Part shown: positions 9,415-17,838 of the stretch, one piece after another | Layout of the letters: every line of letters begins with the position of its first letter | Position numbering within the stretch: position 1 is the first letter of the stretch | From: Caldilineaceae bacterium | GTDB lineage: Bacteria; Chloroflexota; Anaerolineae; Caldilineales; Caldilineaceae | Length of the DNA stretch: 33,288 bases | Assembly: GCA_026708085.1 (NCBI GenBank) | Contig: JAPOVP010000115.1 | Coordinates: forward strand, 1-33,288 | Direction of reading: 5' to 3' | Notes under the pieces: generated by a model | Database searches by the model: none | Told to the model about the DNA's origin: nothing | The model's input: the letters and a program-made list of their open reading frames with translations, nothing else | Translations under genes and position numbers: made by a program

Positions 9415-9672
9415 ATGAAAATTCAGGACAAAACAGGAGCGTCCCCTGGAGTCGAACGCAGGCCGGGCGTGATGGGAGGAGATCCGTGCATCGCAGGTAC
9501 TCGGATTCCAGTGTGGCTCTTGGTGCAGGCCCGACGATTGGGAAGTGACGAAGCGGAATTACGCAAAGCATATCCTCAATTGCGCGCTGAGGATCTGACC
9601 AATGCCTGGGCCTACTACCGTTCCAACAGAGATGAAATTGAGCAACAGATAACCGAAAACGAGACTGCATAG
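9415..9672 (+). CDS. DUF433 domain protein (VapB-like antitoxin family), solitary
   Basis: An 85-residue protein. Residues ~16-75 match the DUF433 pattern: PGVMGGDPCIAGTRIPVW, then a helical part with YPQLRAEDLTNAWAYY. DUF433 proteins are winged-helix DNA-binding antitoxins normally followed by a DUF5615 PIN-like toxin gene. Here the next gene is purM and no toxin-sized frame lies in the 95 bp between them, so this is a solitary antitoxin, a remnant, or a stand-alone regulator. The ATG follows a low-GC leader, and the gene is visibly less GC-rich than purM next door, suggesting separate origin. Confidence 0.85.
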   Translation: MKIQDKTGASPGVERRPGVMGGDPCIAGTRIPVWLLVQARRLGSDEAELRKAYPQLRAEDLTNAWAYYRSNRDEIEQQITENETA

Positions 9673-9766
9673 AAACGCCTGCCTCCACCCGAATGAAGGC
9701 TTTCCTTTTTGTCAGGTAAGTGGTTCGACTCGGTCCGCGTTTTCCTCTACTCCCAAACGATCCGTC

Positions 9767-10846
9767 ATGTCTGAATCCAACCAGAGTGCAAATCCACCGC
9801 CCAGCGCGGGTCACCTTAGGTCTCAACCCTCCAGCCTCTACGCCGCTGCCGGCGTCGACATCGACGCCGGCAACCGCGCCGTCGACCTGATGAAGGAGGC
9901 CGTGCGCTCGACATTCACCCCCGACGTTCGCACCGACGTCGGCAGCTTCGGCGGCCTCTTCGCCCTCACTGCCCTGCCCGCCCAGCCCCTGCTCGTCGCC
10001 TCCACCGACGGCGTCGGCACCAAAGTCAAGCTCGCCGCCCAGCACGGCCGCTGGCAGGGCATCGGTCACGACATCGTCAACCACTGCCTCAACGACATCC
10101 TCGTGCAGGGCGCGCGACCGCTCTTCTTCCTCGACTATATCGCCGCCGACAAACTCGTGCCCGAAAACGTCGCCGCCGTCGTCCTCGGCATGGCCGAGGC
10201 CTGCCGCGCCGCCGGCTGCGCCCTCCTCGGCGGCGAAACCGCCGAAATGCCCGGCGTCTACACACCCGGCTCCTGCGACGTCGCCGGAACAATCGTCGGC
10301 CTCGTCGACCAGGCCGCCCTCCTGCCCCGCCCCCATGAAATGCAACCCGGCGACCTGCTCTACGGCCTGCCCAGCAGCGGCCCCCACACCAACGGCTACT
10401 CCCTCATCCGCCGCGTCCTCGCCAACCGCGACTTGCACCAGCCGCTGGAAGACGGCGTCCCGCTGATCGATGCCGTTCTCGCCCCCCACCGCTCCTATCT
10501 GCCGCATCTCCTGAAACTGGAAGAAGCCGGCATAGCCGTCAAAGGCCTGGCCCACATTACCGGCGGCGGCCTTGTGAACAACGTCCCCCGCATCCTGCCA
10601 TCCGGCCTGCGCGCCCGCATAGACCGCCGCAGCTGGGATCCCCCACCGGTCTTTCAACGCCTACTGAATTGGAGCGGCATGGTGCGAGAAGAAGCCTACC
10701 GCGTACTCAACATGGGAATCGGCATGGTGGTCGTCATCAGCGCAGACCAAAAAGACCTGATCCAATCTGCATTGCCCGATGCCATCCCCATCGGCGCCTT
10801 GACCGCCAGCAACCACGCTGACCCGGATATCATCTTCATAGACTAA
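9767..10846 (+). CDS. purM: Phosphoribosylformylglycinamidine cyclo-ligase (AIR synthetase)
   Basis: A 359-residue enzyme of de novo purine synthesis that closes the imidazole ring of FGAM to give AIR using ATP. PurM hallmarks: AAGVDIDAGNRAVDLMK near the N-terminus, the ATP-binding DGVGTK loop at 81-86, NHCLNDILVQGARPLFFLDY, GGETAEMPGVY, GLPSSGPHTNGYSLIRR and HITGGGLVNNVPRILP. It is slightly longer than the usual ~345 residues because of a Ser/Pro-rich N-terminal stretch of ~20 residues. An ATG further in could be used instead, but none has a better ribosome binding site. It stands alone, with no other pur genes in view. Confidence 0.95.
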   Translation: MSESNQSANPPPSAGHLRSQPSSLYAAAGVDIDAGNRAVDLMKEAVRSTFTPDVRTDVGSFGGLFALTALPAQPLLVASTDGVGTKVKLAAQHGRWQGIGHDIVNHCLNDILVQGARPLFFLDYIAADKLVPENVAAVVLGMAEACRAAGCALLGGETAEMPGVYTPGSCDVAGTIVGLVDQAALLPRPHEMQPGDLLYGLPSSGPHTNGYSLIRRVLANRDLHQPLEDGVPLIDAVLAPHRSYLPHLLKLEEAGIAVKGLAHITGGGLVNNVPRILPSGLRARIDRRSWDPPPVFQRLLNWSGMVREEAYRVLNMGIGMVVVISADQKDLIQSALPDAIPIGALTASNHADPDIIFID

Positions 10847-10890
10847 CGCACTATCCGGCCACCTGATGCCCGCAATCCCCTCCGCGGACT

Positions 10891-11090
10891 GAAAGGTGTT
10901 CTCCAGGTGCCTTCGCGGATCAGAGAAAGGTGTTCTTCGTGGTCCTTAGTGGCCCTTCGTGGACAAAGAAGGTGTTCTTCGCGAGCCTTCGCGGATCAAA
11001 GAAAGGTGTTCTTCGTGGTCCTTAGTGGCCCTTCGTGGATAAAGAAGGTGTTCTTCGCGCCCCTTCGCGTGCCTTCGCGGAAAAGGAAGT
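10891..11090. repeat. Imperfect tandem repeat of CTTCGCGG/CTTCGTGG phrases (76-bp period)
   Basis: This region between purM and the crotonase gene is built from phrases such as GGTGTTCTTCGTGG, CCTTAGTGGCCCTTCGTGG and CCTTCGCGGATCA. A ~76 bp block is repeated nearly exactly (compare 10911 onward with 10987 onward), with a third partial block ending at 11080. No hairpin or coding potential stands out. Similar 'cttcgtgg' strings are common intergenic repeats in several GC-rich phyla. Confidence 0.8.
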
Positions 11091-11159
11091 TTTCTCCACG
11101 CCCGCAAGGCGTCCACCAGTTCCCGAATTCCCGTCCCCACACCACCCAAAGGTAACCCC

Positions 11160-11942
11160 ATGACCACCGACCTAGTCCAACTCTCATACAGTGGCCCCGT
11201 CGCCACCGTCGTCCTCAACCGCGCCGACAAACTCAACGCCCTCAACGCCGAAATGCTCACCGCCCTCGAAGCCTACGCCGGCGAGCTGGACCGCAACCAG
11301 GACGTCCGCGTCGTCCTCCTCGCCGGCACCGGCAGAGCCTTCTGCGTCGGCGCCGACATCTACGAATGGAGCGACCTCTCTCCCCTAGAAATGGGACGCC
11401 GCTGGATCCGCGACGGCCACCGCATCTTCGCCCGCTACGCCCGCCTCCCCCAGCCCGTCATCGCCGTGCTCAACGGCTACACCTTCGGCGGCGGCCTCGA
11501 ACTGGCCCTCGCAGCCGACCTGCGCCTCGCCGCCGAAAGCGTGGAACTCTCTTTCCCTGAAGTAAAGCTGGGGATCATTCCCGGCTGGGCCGGCACGCAG
11601 CGCCTGCCGCAACTCGTCGGACCGAGCCGCGCCAAACAGATGATCTTCAGCGGAGATCGCATATCAGCCGAGCAGGCCGAAAAGTGGGGACTTGTAAACG
11701 AAGTAGTGCCTGCAGACCAGCTGGCCGAACGAGCCCTCGACCTGGCCAACTCCATTGCCGCCAACGGCCCCGTCGCCGTCCAGATGACCAAACAGCTAAT
11801 CGACGCCGCCACCCCCTCCAGCAGCGACAACGGCGTTGTCCTCGAAACACTCGCCGGCAGCCTCGCCGCCTACACCGCCGACGCCGAAGAAGGCGTCTCC
11901 GCCTTCCGCCAGCGCCGCCAGCCCCAGTTCAGCGGGCGCTAA
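11160..11942 (+). CDS. Enoyl-CoA hydratase/isomerase family protein (crotonase)
   Basis: A 260-residue crotonase-fold protein of standard length. The oxyanion-hole segments are AFCVGADIYEW (60-70) and FGGGLELALAADLRLA (109-124). Both catalytic glutamates of enoyl-CoA hydratase are present: Glu114 in GGGLE and Glu134 in FPEVKLGIIPGWAGTQRL. A hydratase reaction on a 2-enoyl-CoA is therefore likely, rather than one of the family reactions lacking these residues. It starts at an ATG just after GGTAACCCC; no strong Shine-Dalgarno is seen. No other beta-oxidation genes are nearby, so the physiological substrate is unknown. Confidence 0.9.
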   Translation: MTTDLVQLSYSGPVATVVLNRADKLNALNAEMLTALEAYAGELDRNQDVRVVLLAGTGRAFCVGADIYEWSDLSPLEMGRRWIRDGHRIFARYARLPQPVIAVLNGYTFGGGLELALAADLRLAAESVELSFPEVKLGIIPGWAGTQRLPQLVGPSRAKQMIFSGDRISAEQAEKWGLVNEVVPADQLAERALDLANSIAANGPVAVQMTKQLIDAATPSSSDNGVVLETLAGSLAAYTADAEEGVSAFRQRRQPQFSGR

Positions 11943-12201
11943 AGTGGCGCGTTACTTCCTGCCGGTGGGTACCGAAGGCATACTGTCGGGCCGTTTCGTA
12001 GGGCTATGGGACTGACAGTGATCAGAATTCAGTGAGCTTTTCTGGCCCTGCTATAGCGAGGTATCTGCATGAAGACAGGCAACTCTGGCATCGGCGTCTC
12101 TCTCGCATTAGGGCTGCAATAGTTCTGCGACGCAGAGACTGCGCGCGCCCCGAGTTCTGTCACTTTCTGTGTGTTGTTCTGACCAAGAGGTGGAGAAACC
12201 A

Positions 12202-12393
12202 ATGACCAAACAGCTGACCACAATAGTCGAACGTGAAGGTGATGGCTATGTCTCGCTATGTCCTGAGCTGGACATTGCAAGTCAAGGAGAAACAGAGGCA
12301 GAAGCAAGGGAGAACCTTAGAGAGGCGCTTGAACTGTTCTTCGAGATCGCATCTGCCAGAGAAATCCAAGAGCGGCTGCTTTCAAATCGCTAA
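12202..12393 (+). CDS. HicB-like antitoxin family protein, solitary
   Basis: A 63-residue protein with the HicB N-terminal fold: TTIVEREGDGYVSLCPELDIASQGETEAEARENLREALELFFE. The family is a partial RNase H fold in which this 'G-x-Y-V-x-x-C-P-E-L' strand and the 'T-x-x-E-A-x-x-N-L-x-E-A' helix are diagnostic. The ATG at 12202 is preferred over one at 12169 because GAGGTGGAG precedes it. No C-terminal DNA-binding domain is present. No hicA toxin gene lies on either side: 11943-12201 holds nothing recognisable, and the gene downstream is convergent with 1 nt between stop codons. It is thus an orphan HicB or a remnant pair. Confidence 0.82.
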   Translation: MTKQLTTIVEREGDGYVSLCPELDIASQGETEAEARENLREALELFFEIASAREIQERLLSNR

Positions 12394-12394
12394 G

Positions 12395-13198
12395 CTATCC
12401 CTCGATCACTTCACCACAATGAGGACACCTGACCGATTCCCTCGCACCCTTCTCCAGCTCCTCCATATACCCCGACCCCAGTATCCCCGCAGGCAACGCG
12501 AACAATCCTATGCCGACAATTGCAATGATCCCCGCCAGCACACGCCCCGCTGCCGTGACCGGGAACACATCGCCGTAACCCACCGTTGTCAGCGTGATGA
12601 TGCTCCACCACATCGCCCTGGGAATACTGGCGAACTCTTCCGGTTGGGCCTGATGTTCCGCGAAAAACATCAGCGACGACGTCATCACCAGTAGCAGAAA
12701 GAGTACCGATACAACTGCCGCAAGTTCACCCCGCTTCGTATGTACTACCATGCCCAAAGTGCTCAGGCTGCTGAAGTACCGGCCCAATCGGACAATGCGG
12801 GCCAGCAGACGCACGACCCGCAGGAAACGCAGGTCCAGCCCGTGCAGATTGACGAAAAAGACCAGGTAGACCGGCAGAACAGCCAGCAAATCAATGAGCG
12901 CCAGCGGCGAGACCAGGTACTGAAGCCGGCCTTTTACCGGATGCGCAAATCTCGGATTCTCCGTGCACGTCCAGACCCGCAAGAAGAATTCCACCGTGAA
13001 AATACCGACCGATATGACCTCAAAAAGATAAAAGGCGCCGGGAGATATCCGGTGAATCTCCTCCACTGTTCCCACGATCAGCGCTACCACATTCAGAGCG
13101 ATCAGTGTGATCAGGAAAACGTCAAAGACTTCGCTTGATCGGTTACCAGGCTCAGCCTCTTCAATGATTTCGTAGACCGTTTTCTTTAGTGTTTTCAT
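12395..13198 (-). CDS. Voltage-gated potassium channel-like protein (6 TM)
   Basis: A 267-residue ion channel with S1 ~25-45, S2 ~56-78, S3 ~97-117, an S4 voltage sensor at ~122-142, S5 ~158-180, pore helix with selectivity filter TVGYGD (205-210) and S6 ~218-243. S4 has positive residues every third position (Arg124, 127, 130, 134, 137, 140), so voltage sensing is plausible. The filter is the K+ signature. After S6 a short tail ends in CPHCGEVIEG (CxxC at 258-261), half of a zinc-ribbon-like knuckle seen on some prokaryotic KvAP-type channels. Single gene; convergent with the HicB-like gene. Confidence 0.92.
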   Translation of the reverse strand: MKTLKKTVYEIIEEAEPGNRSSEVFDVFLITLIALNVVALIVGTVEEIHRISPGAFYLFEVISVGIFTVEFFLRVWTCTENPRFAHPVKGRLQYLVSPLALIDLLAVLPVYLVFFVNLHGLDLRFLRVVRLLARIVRLGRYFSSLSTLGMVVHTKRGELAAVVSVLFLLLVMTSSLMFFAEHQAQPEEFASIPRAMWWSIITLTTVGYGDVFPVTAAGRVLAGIIAIVGIGLFALPAGILGSGYMEELEKGARESVRCPHCGEVIEG

Positions 13199-13823
13199 CT
13201 GAGGACCAGGAAAGGAATGACTAGGATCCCCCGCAACTCTCTCAGTCGCTGTGGGCGAAATGCAAAAAATGCAGCGGGATTACGGGAAAGTCCAGGTCGT
13301 ACTTGGAAAGCGAGGCGTCTGCGTCACCGCCCGGAGAATCTGGCGGCCCTGCGGCATAGTGAGAGGAAAGATCATCACTGCTGAAGTGGGCTAAGGCGTA
13401 CCGATTTGCGAACTTTTCGCTGGGAAGTCCTGATCTAGAGAACGGGCCTCCTAAATATGGATAGCCTTTTACGAGCCTCCGCCCCATCGGGTTGGAGGCT
13501 CTATCGTTTCTCCAGGATAGTCCCAACACACGGCCAGTGAGTAGGGACAGTCTGCCCCCTTTTTCGACGCTGCGTCAAGATGCAATGTACCTCAACGGGG
13601 TAGCTGGCCCGATCAGTGGGGAGGGTACATCAGATGGACGAGGCCCGATTCCCCGGCCAGATCGGGCAGAGCCGTCGTGTGCTCCGTGTTGGGACGGACC
13701 CCGTCCGCCATTAGCTGGAGGCTGAGGTCTGCCGGGAGCGCCGGCTTAGGCAGCCTTGCCGATTCGGAACATCCTTGTGGAACAGACCGGGCAGGTACCC
13801 CGAGTAGCCAGTCTACCGTTTGG
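13199..13823. other. Gene-poor region without recognisable coding sequence
   Basis: Several short frames exist on both strands but none has a ribosome binding site together with protein-like composition. The minus-strand frame 13242-13529 (95 residues) and plus-strand frames near 13500-13800 are not recognisable. The only local structure is a hairpin at 13473-13501. This looks like decayed accessory DNA next to the hsdR remnant. Confidence 0.5.
13473..13501. other. Stem-loop in gene-poor region
   Basis: Perfect 8-bp arms GAGCCTCC and GGAGGCTC surround a 13-nt loop. On the plus strand it is followed by TATCGTTTC, too weak a U-tract for a standard intrinsic terminator. Its role is unknown. Confidence 0.4.
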
Positions 13824-14279
13824 TCAAAATCGATCGGCGACGATGTTCAGGGCTACACCATGCTCAAGGTGCGCCTTGGCTGCCGCGAGTACGAGAGCGA
13901 AGCCGCCCGTCGAATCTACAACTCGGTCGATCACGTCATCGGCGTCACTATCGAAGCCGTTATTGACGACACTGACATACGTCCCGTCGGCCCCACGATC
14001 TTCGAAAGTCCACTCAACCCGCGATGGATTTTCCGAATCAACATCCCATTCAATGTAGATCCGCTTATCTTGCTCCAATGCCAACACGCGAACCGTCGTC
14101 GAAGCCTCGTACAGATCCCAGTACCAGTTCACCGAGCCATCAGCCACCAACGGCCCGGAAGTACGGTTAAACCAAAACTTCGTAATCACATCTGGATTCA
14201 CGAAGGCGTCAAACACTTGCGCCACAGGTCGACGAATGAGCAACTCGATTTTCGCAGCAATCTGGCCGTCTTGGGACAT
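13824..14279 (-). CDS. SRPBCC/AHSA1-like (START fold) protein
   Basis: A 151-residue protein with the AHSA1 pattern: IELLIRRPVAQVFDAFVNPDVITKFWF near the N-terminus, the central beta-sheet (VNWYWDLYEASTTVRVLALEQDKRIYIEWD), WTFEDRGADGTYVSVVNNGF, and a long C-terminal helix (VVDSTGGFALVLAAAKAHLEHG). The family binds hydrophobic ligands in a helix-grip pocket; activities are diverse and none can be assigned. The ATG at 14279 is chosen over one at 14321 because the conserved domain begins right after it and AGAAGG lies upstream, although somewhat far. Upstream, 14280-14573 has no gene I can support. Confidence 0.82.
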   Translation of the reverse strand: MSQDGQIAAKIELLIRRPVAQVFDAFVNPDVITKFWFNRTSGPLVADGSVNWYWDLYEASTTVRVLALEQDKRIYIEWDVDSENPSRVEWTFEDRGADGTYVSVVNNGFDSDADDVIDRVVDSTGGFALVLAAAKAHLEHGVALNIVADRF

Positions 14280-14573
14280 CTGCTTATGGATCCTTCTTCG
14301 GCATCCAGTGATCTGACACATGCCTATGTCTGAGTATTATAGATACTTGCGCGGCACTGTCAATCGATAGCTTGGTGGGCCGGTTGATCCGCATCGACCG
14401 CCTCCTCTTTCGTCACCCAGCGGACCTGCTCATCCATCGCTCTTCCTCTCGCCGCGCGACTGACGGTTTCGCCTCCAGTTGAATAGACGCAGCCCCCAAC
14501 CCTCGGCGTCGGGCGCATCCGCCGACTCCTGGCACATAGCTTAGTCTTCGGGCTTCTGTGCCGCCTTCAATGC

Positions 14574-14951
14574 CGCTACCAGAACCGAGCGATATAGGCT
14601 GCGCAGGTTATAGAGGAGTTGATTGAACTTGCGAAGGAGATGCGGGAGGCCAACGCCCGTGGCAAGCAACTGGGGCTAAGCGATGACGAGTTGGCATTCT
14701 ACGACGCACTGGAAACCAACTACAGCACAGTGCAGGTGTTGGGCGACGAGACCATACGCTCCATAGCCTGTGAATTGGTCGACTCCGTGCGGAACAACGT
14801 CACGATAGGCTGGACGTTGCGGGAGAATTTACACACCAAGCTCCGAGCGATGGTCAAGCGCATCCTGCGCAAGCACGGCTACCCGCCCGACAAGCAGAGG
14901 AAGGCAACCGTCACCGTTCTTGAACAGGAAGAAGTGCTGTCGGAAGGATAG
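14574..14951 (+). pseudogene. hsdR: 3' remnant of type I restriction enzyme R subunit gene (hsdR)
   Basis: The translation matches the extreme C-terminus of HsdR (DUF3387/EcoR124-type helical domain): RYQNRAI, stop, [19 protein letters not shown]..., [59 protein letters not shown]. The reading frame is interrupted by TAG at 14595-14597, exactly where family members have Glu, while homology continues on both sides in the same frame. This is a nonsense mutation, not a frameshift. The rest of the ~1000-residue protein (nuclease and helicase domains) and the hsdM/hsdS genes are absent. A downstream TTG could start a 110-residue fragment but it would have no restriction activity. Evidence of a lost defence locus. 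Confidence 0.85.
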
Positions 14952-15151
14952 ACGACCGTCTGAGATCGCCGTGGAAGGTCAGCGTTTACCTAAACTGCCA
15001 ACCTTTACCGGCTTGTGAATAGTCAGGTGAAGGTTCCTGAGCAAAGACTATACTAGCGCTAAGTCATGCCATTCGATAGAGCGTTCCTCAGGAAGTTGGT
15101 ATCGAGGACGACTCTTATGTACGGAAGGAACTGACCTCGGCCCCCTTCAAC

Positions 15152-15631
15152 CTACTCTGGCTTGAGCCGACAACACCAGGCTCCCAGCGCGCCGCTGATC
15201 TTGTCGGAGAGCGACCACGAATCGGAGGAAAAATCGACACCGTAAATGAATGCGTTAGCTGCCCCGCGGTCGAAAATGCCTCTCCTCACCTTGACGTCGT
15301 GGATCACCAACACCGGTAGTCGAAGAGAGTAGGCCAAAGCAGCTTCGATGTGATTCCATTCGGTGCCGAGGCTAAATGGAGACGTGATTTCGTCACCCTT
15401 CAGATTGCCTGACTGGACTTCGATCTGTGGAATACCCAGGATAATCGCCCCATAGCAACGCTCCATTAATTGGATCACTTCGTCCAGCGGTGAGAGGCTG
15501 GGAAGGTCCGTTACGCCGACCGTGCGTGGATCTAGGTTGCGTAATCTCAGCAGATTCCTGAAGTTATCGAGACCCGAGCAGTGCTCTGGAGGAACCCAAC
15601 TAGGCTGGCTAACAAATACTGGCTTCAACAT
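15152..15631 (-). CDS. Small protein with possible TIR/nucleoside deoxyribosyltransferase-like fold
   Basis: A 159-residue protein beginning KPVFVSQPS, an edge-strand start typical of Rossmann-like sensor or glycosidase domains. It continues with SPLDEVIQLMERCYGAIILGIPQ, TEWNHIEAALAYSLRLPVLVIHD and GIFDRG. The Glu in the W-N-H-I-E-A motif (Glu96) followed by an Ala-rich helix recalls the catalytic Glu of TIR NADases and nucleoside 2-deoxyribosyltransferases. I recall similar hypothetical proteins with the 'TPWNHIEA' signature but no characterised member. The ATG at 15631 is preferred over one 24 nt upstream because AGGGG lies 7 nt before it. No effector partner is beside it. Its location beside an hsdR remnant and a tRNA makes a role in stress or defence possible, but that is inference. 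Confidence 0.65.
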   Translation of the reverse strand: MLKPVFVSQPSWVPPEHCSGLDNFRNLLRLRNLDPRTVGVTDLPSLSPLDEVIQLMERCYGAIILGIPQIEVQSGNLKGDEITSPFSLGTEWNHIEAALAYSLRLPVLVIHDVKVRRGIFDRGAANAFIYGVDFSSDSWSLSDKISGALGAWCCRLKPE

Positions 15632-15903
15632 GCTCACGCCCCTACACGAATTCACCCAAATCTACTGAGGATGTGTCAATCGAGCGGGCAAGTCGGCCAA
15701 CGTACCTAGGGCCAAGTGTGGCCGGATGGCCCTGAGCCCGATCAGAGGGAGCTACGAGACTTCTATGACAGTAGACGGCTGCGCCGTCACAGCCCGGCCA
15801 ATCCTCTGGAAGGGGAATCTGGATTCCGCTAACGAAGTAGGTCGGGCCAGGGCTACAGTTCTAGAATAACGGTCAACGCAAAGGTTCTAGATTTCATCAA
15901 GTC

Positions 15904-15980
<77 letters not shown>

Positions 15981-16161
15981 ATATTAGGTCTGTTGTCGTC
16001 AAGAAACAGCCACTTCAGGAGCAAACCAGAGTATAGCACCGACCCTGAATTTGGCAAATCTGTGCCGGCATAGCAAAATCAACTCGACGACACTGCGTCA
16101 CCATTTTCGATACGACAAGAGCGGCCCTGATCACGCGCCAAACGTGCCCTAAAAAACCTCC

Positions 16162-16380
16162 ATGCCCCGTTTCACTCGCCACAGCCGGTTTCTGAATCGT
16201 ATCTTCTTCACCCTGGTCATCGCCGCCGGCCTGTTCGGCTGGTTCTACGCCTCCGCAAACTGGCAGCCCGACCCGTCCGCCTTCGAAGTTAGTTCACTGA
16301 CCGGTGACGCTGACGTAATCGATCTGATCGCCGGCATGATCGAGGACGCCATCCAGGTCTTCCAGGAAATCACCGGCTAG
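16162..16380 (+). CDS. Small single-pass membrane protein, unknown
   Basis: A 72-residue product. A basic N-terminus (MPRFTRHSRFLNR) precedes one hydrophobic segment at about 14-33 (IFFTLVIAAGLFGWFYASA). An acidic tail with an amphipathic stretch (VIDLIAGMIEDAIQVFQEI) follows, giving the positive-inside topology of a single-pass protein with its C-terminus outside. There is no strong Shine-Dalgarno sequence and no family recognised. It is supported only by the natural-looking composition, and it is convergent with the lipoprotein gene 34 bp on. Confidence 0.5.
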   Translation: MPRFTRHSRFLNRIFFTLVIAAGLFGWFYASANWQPDPSAFEVSSLTGDADVIDLIAGMIEDAIQVFQEITG

Positions 16381-16413
16381 CAGCCCCGCATCTCGACCTT
16401 TCGCCTCTCATAC

Positions 16414-17838
16414 CTACTGGCCCTGTCCTTCCGGCGCGTGTATGCAAGCCTGCCCTTCCCTCGCATTCAAATACTGGCACAGCTCTATGTAGGCGGGTCG
16501 AAAGGTTGGCGGGCCGCAACACGGGCTGGGCTCCATGATTCCCCACCAGAACTGCTCTTCATCCTCCGGATTGCCGTCGCTCAACCACTCCAGATTGGGC
16601 ATAGTGATCAAACTCATCAGGCCAATCCACGGATGCCAGTTGGCTTCGGCCCATTCGTATGCACGCCTCAGATACTCGGCCTGTACCTCGAAATCGATTC
16701 CGGCATCCCTGCCGTGCCAGCGATAGTTCGGATTTACATTGTCGGAAGTCCAGCCGAACTCCAGCAGGACGATCTGCTTTTCCGTGTCCCCGTACTGCTC
16801 CATGATCGCCCGGATATCCTCCACATGGCGAAAACTGAAGAACCGGTGCCCGCCGTACCGCTCGTCCGTAACCGCAACCTCTGGGTCCAACTCGGGTGGA
16901 GCCGCAAATCCCACCCCATGGACGCCAAGCGCGTCGAAGTATCCCTCGCTGCTTCCGCCCATCGCCTCATACATCTGCTCGTAAAACACGTGGTCCGGCA
17001 TCGCGTATTCGTTGTCATCGCCCGTCGGCGCCATCCCCGCGCTGACAACGATGGCATTCGGGTTCGCCTGCTTGATCGCCGCATACGCCCGGCCCAAAAA
17101 ATAAACATACTCGGCAGGATTCGGGCGCTTGTGACCCCACTCACGGCTCAGATTCGGTTCATTCCAGATCTGATAACCCTGAATACAGCCGACTGCCCCG
17201 GACTTACAACTGTAACGGCTGGCTAAAGCAAATACATAGTCGGCGAAATGATCAGCGCTATCGGGGGGAAGACCTGCCCAGAAATCTCTTTTCTGCGGAT
17301 CGATCGAGATCCGGGCCAGGAGCTTCAGATTCCCGCTATTCACCTGCTGTACAACCCGGTCCGAAAAAGACCAGTCCAGATGCCCTTTTCCTGCTCCCTC
17401 TATGTTCTCCCACGCAAAAGTCTGCTTGACCCAATGAAAGCCGCCCTCGCGTATCAGGTTCAAGTCCCGTTCCGCCACCTCCGGCCGCCACCAGAGAAAT
17501 GCCTGCGTACCGAAATCCGGGCTCCCCATCGTCGCCGGCAGGAACCCGCCTTCTCCAACCTCTTCCGCTTGTGGCGCCTCCGTGTCTGCCTGCTCCGCCT
17601 CCGCCGTCGGTGTAGCCGTCTCCTCCGGTTCCGGCGTGGACGTCGGCGGCTCGCTGGTCGCAGTGGCTGTCGGCGGGACCGGCGTATCCGGCGGCGCCTG
17701 ACTCGTCTCACCAGCCGGTGTTGAAGTCTTCGTCGGCGTTGTCGTCGGATCACCGTCAGACCGCCCGCAGGCAGCCAGGGAAACGAACGTGAGCAGGAGA
17801 ATCCCGATAAGAAAACGGGGTCGCAAGGTCATTGTCAT
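16414..17838 (-). CDS. Glycoside hydrolase-like TIM-barrel lipoprotein (clan GH-A type)
   Basis: A 474-residue exported lipoprotein. Lipobox LAAC with Cys24 follows a hydrophobic signal segment. A Thr/Pro/Glu-rich linker extends to about residue 95. The catalytic domain starts near 105 ([19 protein letters not shown]). [10 protein letters not shown] (221-230) carries the NEP motif with putative acid/base Glu227, and IVLLEFGW (356-363) carries putative nucleophile Glu360. This spacing fits clan GH-A families such as GH39 or GH5-like cellulases. Substrate cannot be assigned. Two ATGs lie two codons apart; AAGG sits better for the second, so the protein may start at Met3. It probably acts on polysaccharide at the cell surface. 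Confidence 0.8.
   Translation of the reverse strand: MTMTLRPRFLIGILLLTFVSLAACGRSDGDPTTTPTKTSTPAGETSQAPPDTPVPPTATATSEPPTSTPEPEETATPTAEAEQADTEAPQAEEVGEGGFLPATMGSPDFGTQAFLWWRPEVAERDLNLIREGGFHWVKQTFAWENIEGAGKGHLDWSFSDRVVQQVNSGNLKLLARISIDPQKRDFWAGLPPDSADHFADYVFALASRYSCKSGAVGCIQGYQIWNEPNLSREWGHKRPNPAEYVYFLGRAYAAIKQANPNAIVVSAGMAPTGDDNEYAMPDHVFYEQMYEAMGGSSEGYFDALGVHGVGFAAPPELDPEVAVTDERYGGHRFFSFRHVEDIRAIMEQYGDTEKQIVLLEFGWTSDNVNPNYRWHGRDAGIDFEVQAEYLRRAYEWAEANWHPWIGLMSLITMPNLEWLSDGNPEDEEQFWWGIMEPSPCCGPPTFRPAYIELCQYLNAREGQACIHAPEGQGQ

Noticed and set aside
13242..13529. Minus-strand 95-residue frame
   Set aside because: No ribosome binding site, no recognised family, and a hairpin inside the frame.
13620..13823. 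Suspected group II intron or insertion-sequence fragment
   Set aside because: The sequence feels non-random, with GC-rich short inverted runs, but no domain V, reverse transcriptase or terminal inverted repeat could be identified.
14360..14437. Minus-strand 25-codon frame with a GAGAGGA ribosome-binding-like site
   Set aside because: It starts well (MDEQVRWVTKEEA) but is very short and unrecognised; without conservation data it cannot be supported.
15860..15895. GTTCTAGA direct repeats as attachment sites next to tRNA-Val
   Set aside because: They are only 8 bp, both lie within 35 bp, and neither copies the tRNA 3' end, so they are not a convincing att pair.
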